From NCBI GenBank assembly GCA_951213105.1, contig OX578150.1:19632022-19696021 (forward strand): a DNA stretch of 64,000 bases, read 5' to 3'. The position numbers and the translations under genes were made by a program. The stretch comes from Amaurobius ferox (taxonomy: Eukaryota; Arthropoda; Arachnida; Araneae; Amaurobiidae). Each line of letters begins with the position of its first letter. Position 1 is the first letter of the stretch. Below, piece by piece: positions 58,763 to 64,000 of this stretch. The notes beneath the pieces are model-generated. The model was given only the letters and a program-made list of their open reading frames with translations. It made no database searches and had not been told where the DNA came from.

Positions 58763-60497
58763 ATCTACATGGAAGTTCAGGTACATATAGTGTTTTGAGG
58801 TTGAAGCTGAAATAAACAGAAAAGTGAGAGGATTGTGCAGAAGTAGGTCAAGGAATTGAAAGTTTGGGCAAACTATTTGATATCAATATATTAGTATATA
58901 TAAGGTTCATATGTATAGCTTAAATTATGATTCTGTAGTTTAGTAGCCACTGGCTAGTAGATTGCATATTTTTACTAACCACCGACTTGAGCATAAATTG
59001 CTATCACATTTAAATGTAACACTATAAGTAAACATTATACTAATTACATGAAATAATTAAGAAAATATTCAATATATAAATATATAGATAATTTAAATTA
59101 CTTTTCGAAGTTATATTTTGTAAACACTACATGTTAAAGAGAGATTTTGATTAATACTTTTGTTCTATTTTGCACTCATCTGGTCAGGTTCTGCAATTTG
59201 ACTGCTCTTAGATATCACTGAACTTGATGGCAGAAAGTCATACTAACCACTGTAGTTACTAGTACAAAAAGTTTACTAACAAAATTTATAATTAAAGTTA
59301 TATTCTAAGAAAAGTCATTAAGTATTCTAATTGTATAAGGTAAGGTGCATCAGTGTACACGTTGCGTCTGTCTATAGTAAAGTGACTATGACTGATTGAA
59401 TATAAGTGATTGCAGTGCCTCTAAGGGAGAATTTAAAAGTTAAGATCTCAGCAATAAAGCGAGATAGATGAATAAAACCAGTTACAAAGTTGTAGCATTA
59501 TCTAATTAGTACTAATCAATCCTAGAAATGAATAAAATGCATATATGGAAGGTAATAAATATGTGTCAAAATGTATCATCAGGATCTGTAACACCGAAAC
59601 TTACAATATTTGTGGTAATATTTTTTCTCAAATTCAAATGTTCATTGTTACTGGCAGAGAGCATTTTGAACAGGCTGTAGATTAGATTCCTTTGCATGCA
59701 AGTGTTGTTTATTTTAACATTTCTTTATAGGACAATCATTCATCAGCAATGATTTTGTGTTAAATAAATGCCTTCTGTAACACTTTTAGTGTCAATTTCT
59801 ATAATTTTGCAATTAGCTTTTTTGGTCTATTTCACTTGTTGCCAAGCTTATTATCCCAACTTTTTGAATTCTCTGTTAGGGGCACTGCTTTCACTTATTC
59901 AATCGTTCATGATCACTTTACTATGGATAGACCCAAACATGTACACTCATGGACTTTTCTTTACAAATTTATCAGGATGCTTAAGGACTTTTCTAGAAAC
60001 CAATTATATAGAATTTTAAATATACTGTATGTTACTTTTTGATTAAGTGAATAAATTAATCTGTTGTTATTTTACATAGAAAATTAATATCATTATATCT
60101 TATTAGTAGGATTCATCCTTGAGGTAGATATTTTTTTGTTGCTATATGATAATTTAAACAGTAGTGCCAAATGTCAATACTCATATTGAGTAATATCAAT
60201 GGTATTTGGCTACAAATTTACTTTACAGAAAATGAATTTTTTTAGTTTCTTTATTGGACATTTGAAACTAATAAATTCAAAGTAGCATGTGTGAAAAGTC
60301 ATACACTATTCGGTAACAGATTTTTAATTTATAATTAATTAGATTGAGATTTAAAATTTTAGCATTTTAAATGTTATTGCTAGAATTTAATTTTTTTTTA
60401 AATTATGCAGTGGATGATTTTTACATTCTCTTATTTATGTACTATCTTTTACTGTACTAAAATTTTTTTTCTTTAATATTTTACTTATTGTTTTTAG

Positions 60498-60541
60498 AGT
60501 TGAAGCAACAATTCAGAAAATAATTAGTACAAATGAAGAAG
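60498..60541 (+). CDS. Host gene, exon d
   Basis: Acceptor tgtttttag ending at 60497; donor gtatga at 60542. 44 nt. The 2 nt carried over from exon c plus its first base give ATA, then it reads VEATIQKIISTNEE, leaving one base for exon e. Short but in phase on both sides, which supports it. No family recognised. Confidence 0.65.
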
Positions 60542-60856
60542 GTATGATAGTTATTTATGTTAGGAGTTATATCTTTACTGTATATGTCCTAATTTATATT
60601 TACTAATTAACAACGATATGTCACATTAATGTCGCATTATAAAGGTGCACAAAATTCATACGTGAAAATTCTTGTGTAAAGAAGTTTTCAAGTCCTTGGA
60701 CATTTTATCACCTACCTTTTGCAGAAGCAGCAAAAAATATGAAGCTGATACAAGGGTGGCGAGGGGAACTTTTTTGAGCATCAAATCCAATCAGTTAGAA
60801 GAAACCAATAAGTCTGTGATCTGTTTATAATAGTATATATTATTCTTTTCTATATA

Positions 60857-61398
60857 CAGTGGTGTTAAAAAAAAATTGCAGTACCCGCATATTTCCATGG
60901 CATGGAAAAAAAGGATGGCAATGCATTTAAGGTGATTTTTAAAGTGTTTAATATTAGGTGTTTTAAAGTGTTTAATATTGATGAATACATTGAAGAGGAA
61001 GGTATGCAATAGTATTTATATGCAAACAGTATTTATATTTGTTTAAGAATATATATGTAAAATTTTCTGAAAAAATGAGAAATATGTGATGTTCTTATTT
61101 TGTTAAATATTTAACAATAGAGAGAAATACGTAACAGTCTTATTTTATTAAGTATTTAATAATGCAGAGTTTTTCATAATTAAAAAGAAATTATTTTGTA
61201 ATTTTTTCGAGATGACATGAAGTAATGTCTATTGTCTTGTTATAATAGCTATAGGGTAATAACACTTGAAATTTTCATATAAAGGTGGGTCATCGCACTA
61301 TAAATATTATGCAACATTCTTGTTTGTTACACTATATTAAACATTTATTTTAAAAACAGAATTTTTTGGCTTGATGTAATATTTTTTTAGCACTACTG
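60857..61398. mobile_element. Mariner-type MITE in intron d
   Basis: CAGTGGTGTTAAAAA at 60857 and, inverted, CAGTAGTGCTAAAAAAA ending at 61398, with TA on both sides (60855-60856 and 61399-61400). The inverted ends are short and the inside is AT-rich and non-coding. Confidence 0.7.
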
Positions 61399-62065
61399 TA
61401 CATGGTATATGTCTAGTCTTATACGAAAATAAAAAAATAATACAATAACTAATTATAATTAAATTATAATAAAAGAGGATCTGTACACAGCATGGAAAAG
61501 ATCTAAATATAACCTACATCTATGAAATTCTGTAACAGGATATTTCAGGTTAGGTGCCGCTACACCTCAAAGCAATTTTTTTAAAAATGTGAATTAGTTT
61601 TTGAGTTGATTGAATACCATTGGAAGTGCTATTTTGAACACTTTTTGTATAAAATTGGTTCCTTATTGAGGTATTATTAGAGTTTCCATCTGAATGATAT
61701 CTGAAAATAAAAGAAGGTAAAAAATCTATTAGAAAAAGCTGAACTTTCATGAATTAAAAAAAAAAATCACTCACATGCATGAAATTTAATGGTTTTTAGC
61801 TAATTTATTCCAGGCGTAAGATCAAAGTGTCTTAAACATTTTTTATGTAAAATAGATGTCTGTGACAATTCTGTTGCAAAGAAAAAGGTATTATTTTCTA
61901 TGTAATTTGTTATACTGAATTTCAAAATACCATTCTTTTTTGCACTTTATGTACAAATTTTGTATAATTTGAGTTTTTATAAACTTCTGAAATTTGGCAT
62001 ATAGTGCTTCTAAAATAAGTATTGGTGAAATGTCTTTTTTGGTGAAAATGTGGATCTCTCTAGAT

Positions 62066-62436
62066 CCATGATTCTCAAAGGGTGTGCTCCAAAATTGGAT
62101 GGCTGTATTGCAAGAAAAACAACAAAAATATTTATTAAAACAGGAAAATAAGAAATATAAAAACAAGTATTAGATAGCCTTTAACAGTTAAAGCTTTAAC
62201 AATATTATTTATTAATACACAATAAGTATTAACTGGTTTATATACTTTCTGCTAGGATTTGGAAATGTTCAAGACATTTCTTGAATTACAATTTGTTTAA
62301 TTCACCTTATTAAGGGCTAGACCTACATCGGAGCCTAATGCCTTTAATGCACAGCTGCCACCTACTATACGGGTGTGCTGTTATATCCCACACAGCAAAA
62401 CAATGTGCCAATAGTTAAAAAGTTTGAGAATCACTG
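62066..62436. mobile_element. hAT-type MITE in intron d
   Basis: CCATGATTCTCAAAGGG at 62066 and, inverted, CAGTGATTCTCAAACTTT ending at 62436. Flanks ctctagat (62058-62065) and ctccagat (62437-62444) agree at 7 of 8 positions, an old 8-bp duplication. Non-coding, 371 bp. Confidence 0.83.
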
Positions 62437-63154
62437 CTCCAGATAGTCACATTTAATGTTTATTGCCAAATACAGCAGTAAATTGCACAGTTTTACTGAC
62501 CAGAAACGGAATGAAACTGTAAAGGATAAAAATATTTCATATATTAAGGAATGGCCATTTGCTATAATGGGGTACAGTATGTGTAGATCTTTAATTTTTG
62601 CAATGCTATTAGAGTATTAAGAAGAGTGCAGACTTTATAAACGAATTCCAGCAAGAATATGAGACAGAAGGTACACATATCAAATGGAATAGGAGTCATA
62701 GTCAACTGAAAGTTTCTTTTGAAATCAGTGAAAAATCAAGATTTACTCCAAAACACCTGGGAAGTGCTATATTTGTATATTTTGGCTAAAATTACAATTA
62801 GCAAATCAAATATCTATATCACTTTTATGTAGATTGTGATGTGTGAGGCTTTTGTAATGTGTTAAAGATACACAGTTTCTTTTTTTCTGTATCCTTATTT
62901 TTCAATTAACTATAATCGGAAGGATTTTATTTCTAATCCTCAAATATTTTCATGCTCACTGACCTTATAAGTCATGAATTCTCTAAAATTTTGTACTTGC
63001 AATATTTAAAGGTAATTTGTGTCTAGTTGAGCAAGATATGATTTATGATTAAAAGTCATAAGTATATGTTGTTACAATGAATAAAATATTATTGTAAATT
63101 TTTATTATAATTGATGATTTTGTGTAGATGATATATGGCTTTTTATTTGTTTAG

Positions 63155-63257
63155 AATTGGAAGGCTTTTCACATGAAGTTGTCACAAACGACTTACAACA
63201 AAGAGGCAGAACAATCTTAAGGAATTTGACAGCATCTATATCATCATTTTGTTTAGA
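63155..63257 (+). CDS. Host gene, exon e
   Basis: Acceptor ttgtttag ending at 63154; donor gtaagt at 63258. 103 nt. The base carried from exon d completes GAA, then it reads LEGFSHEVVTNDLQQRGRTI and LRNLTASISSFCL, leaving 2 nt. It looks like an ordinary soluble, helical protein segment. The gene continues beyond the right edge of the window. Family not recognised. Confidence 0.7.
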
Positions 63258-63263
63258 GTAAGT

Positions 63264-64000
63264 GTAACCCTTGAATTGTTAGTTAAGGATTTTAATATTA
63301 AAGTTTTAATATTGTGTACATTTGGACTTCTATTAAGATTATTTTATGTTATCAACTGTGTTGTCTTTTTACTTCCCGTGCAGTATATATTATATGTATA
63401 TATAAAATATTGTAAGTGTCCAAGATATGAAATCAAGTTTTTGTCAAATTTATTCCCTTTTTATTTTCCTAGAACACAGATTAACTATTTTCTTGCATGT
63501 TGTATGTCTGTCCAAATATTAGGGGTTCACAGACTATACAGATTATCTATATGTGCAATGTAGGGATGTATGTATCTAGTCTAGTGTATCTTGTTCATTT
63601 GATTTTCAAGCAAATTTGTGGGTAGGTGGCATGTATTATATTGTGCTTATTACAAAAGAGTATAAATGGAAAAAAAAATTGTTTTTTCATTTTTCAAAAT
63701 GGTTTCCAAAATTGCAATTAAAAAGAATTGTTTTTCAGAAGGAAACAGATATTCATTTTCTTCCAATATGCTAGGTTCCTTGTATCAGGTCAGCTATCCA
63801 CTTTGTTGGTCAGTTTCAGGTTGAGTTTCATTTATTTTTCAAGTTTCGGGTTGTATTTTCTCTACTCTTCCAGTTGTGAGTTGGGTTTCTTTCAGATTTT
63901 AAGCTGCAGGTCAGGTTGTGGGCCAACTCACAAAAATTATTTTTAAGGTCTATACTTCACATTTTTAAAAAATAAAAGTAACTGGATAAATGAGTGAATG
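63264..64000 (+). other. Host gene intron e, start
   Basis: AT-rich with no recognised exon or element. Phrases of the type gtcagtttcaggttgagtttc, tttcgggttgtattttc and gttgtgagttgggtttc at 63805-63895 form a loose local repetition. Confidence 0.4.

Larger units (their letters stand above)
43328..60497 (+). other. Host gene intron c, 17.2 kb, filled with transposable elements
   Basis: Starts gtaagt and ends tgtttttag. It holds at least nine recognisable elements, listed separately. Stretches 43330-44450, 49320-50150, 54300-55470 and 58770-60490 show only AT-rich DNA with no recognised feature. An undetected small exon inside cannot be excluded, although the phases of exons c and d fit without one. 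Confidence 0.6.

Noticed and set aside
63728..63946. ORFs at 63.2-63.9 kb as host exons
   Set aside because: They lie after a good donor at 63258, have no acceptor and are rich in F, L and S as expected from T-rich intron DNA.

Overview
The window is eukaryotic nuclear DNA: very AT-rich, with no dense long ORFs, GT-AG split exons, long simple repeats and a large load of transposable elements. The mix of elements (Jockey-type and RNase H-bearing non-LTR retrotransposons, ZMYM1-like and GTF2IRD2-like hAT elements, a THAP/P-like transposon, a GIY-YIG Penelope-like remnant, Tc1/mariner and pogo relatives, tRNA- and 5S-derived SINEs) points to an arthropod. I favour a chelicerate, probably a spider, because the protein style of the LINEs and hATs resembles spider copies I know; this is inference, not proven.

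Region by region. (1) 1-13.1 kb: low-complexity AT-rich DNA bounded by a perfect 17-bp inverted pair (1338-1354 and 13113-13129). It holds a small hAT deletion derivative with a perfect 8-bp target-site duplication (TSD; 2179-3076), a hAT transposase fragment (6.4-6.9 kb, minus strand) and a nearly intact Jockey LINE with a 12-bp TSD (9403-13030). (2) 13.2-26.3 kb: the most unusual part, a foldback-like complex. Related arms at about 13.32-15.5 kb and 25.06-26.2 kb face each other, a 1-kb palindrome is centred at about 23,667, and the arms carry a roughly 137-bp tandem repeat whose core is the palindrome TATGGGCGCCCATA. Between the arms lies a broken LINE of a second family (ORF1 with CCHC knuckles, endonuclease, RT, RNase H), itself cut by a SINE. 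(3) 26.9-28.7 kb: a decayed ZMYM1-like hAT pseudogene, also cut by a SINE. (4) 31.3 kb to the right edge: one plus-strand host gene. Five exons with good splice sites and matching reading phases (31322-31546, 41844-41954, 43257-43327, 60498-60541, 63155-63257) encode about 184 residues that I cannot name. Its introns are packed with elements.

The first visible intron contains a complete-looking P-like transposon with 8-bp TSDs (32917-39815), in turn invaded by a tRNA-SINE and a small 8-bp-TSD element. The 17-kb third intron holds a Tc1 remnant, an inverted Penelope-like duplication, a Tc1-type element with a nested MITE, a pogo/Tigger remnant, a MITE carrying a 169-bp tandem array, a 5S-rRNA-derived SINE, a palindromic mariner-type MITE, a second tRNA-SINE family and a GTF2IRD2-like hAT.

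The window therefore reads as one host gene plus several layers of nested selfish DNA. Many boundaries can be fixed exactly by target-site duplications. A recurring theme is tandem arrays that lie inside transposons (137-bp, 74-bp, 46-bp and 169-bp units). Nothing prokaryotic, viral or CRISPR-like is present.
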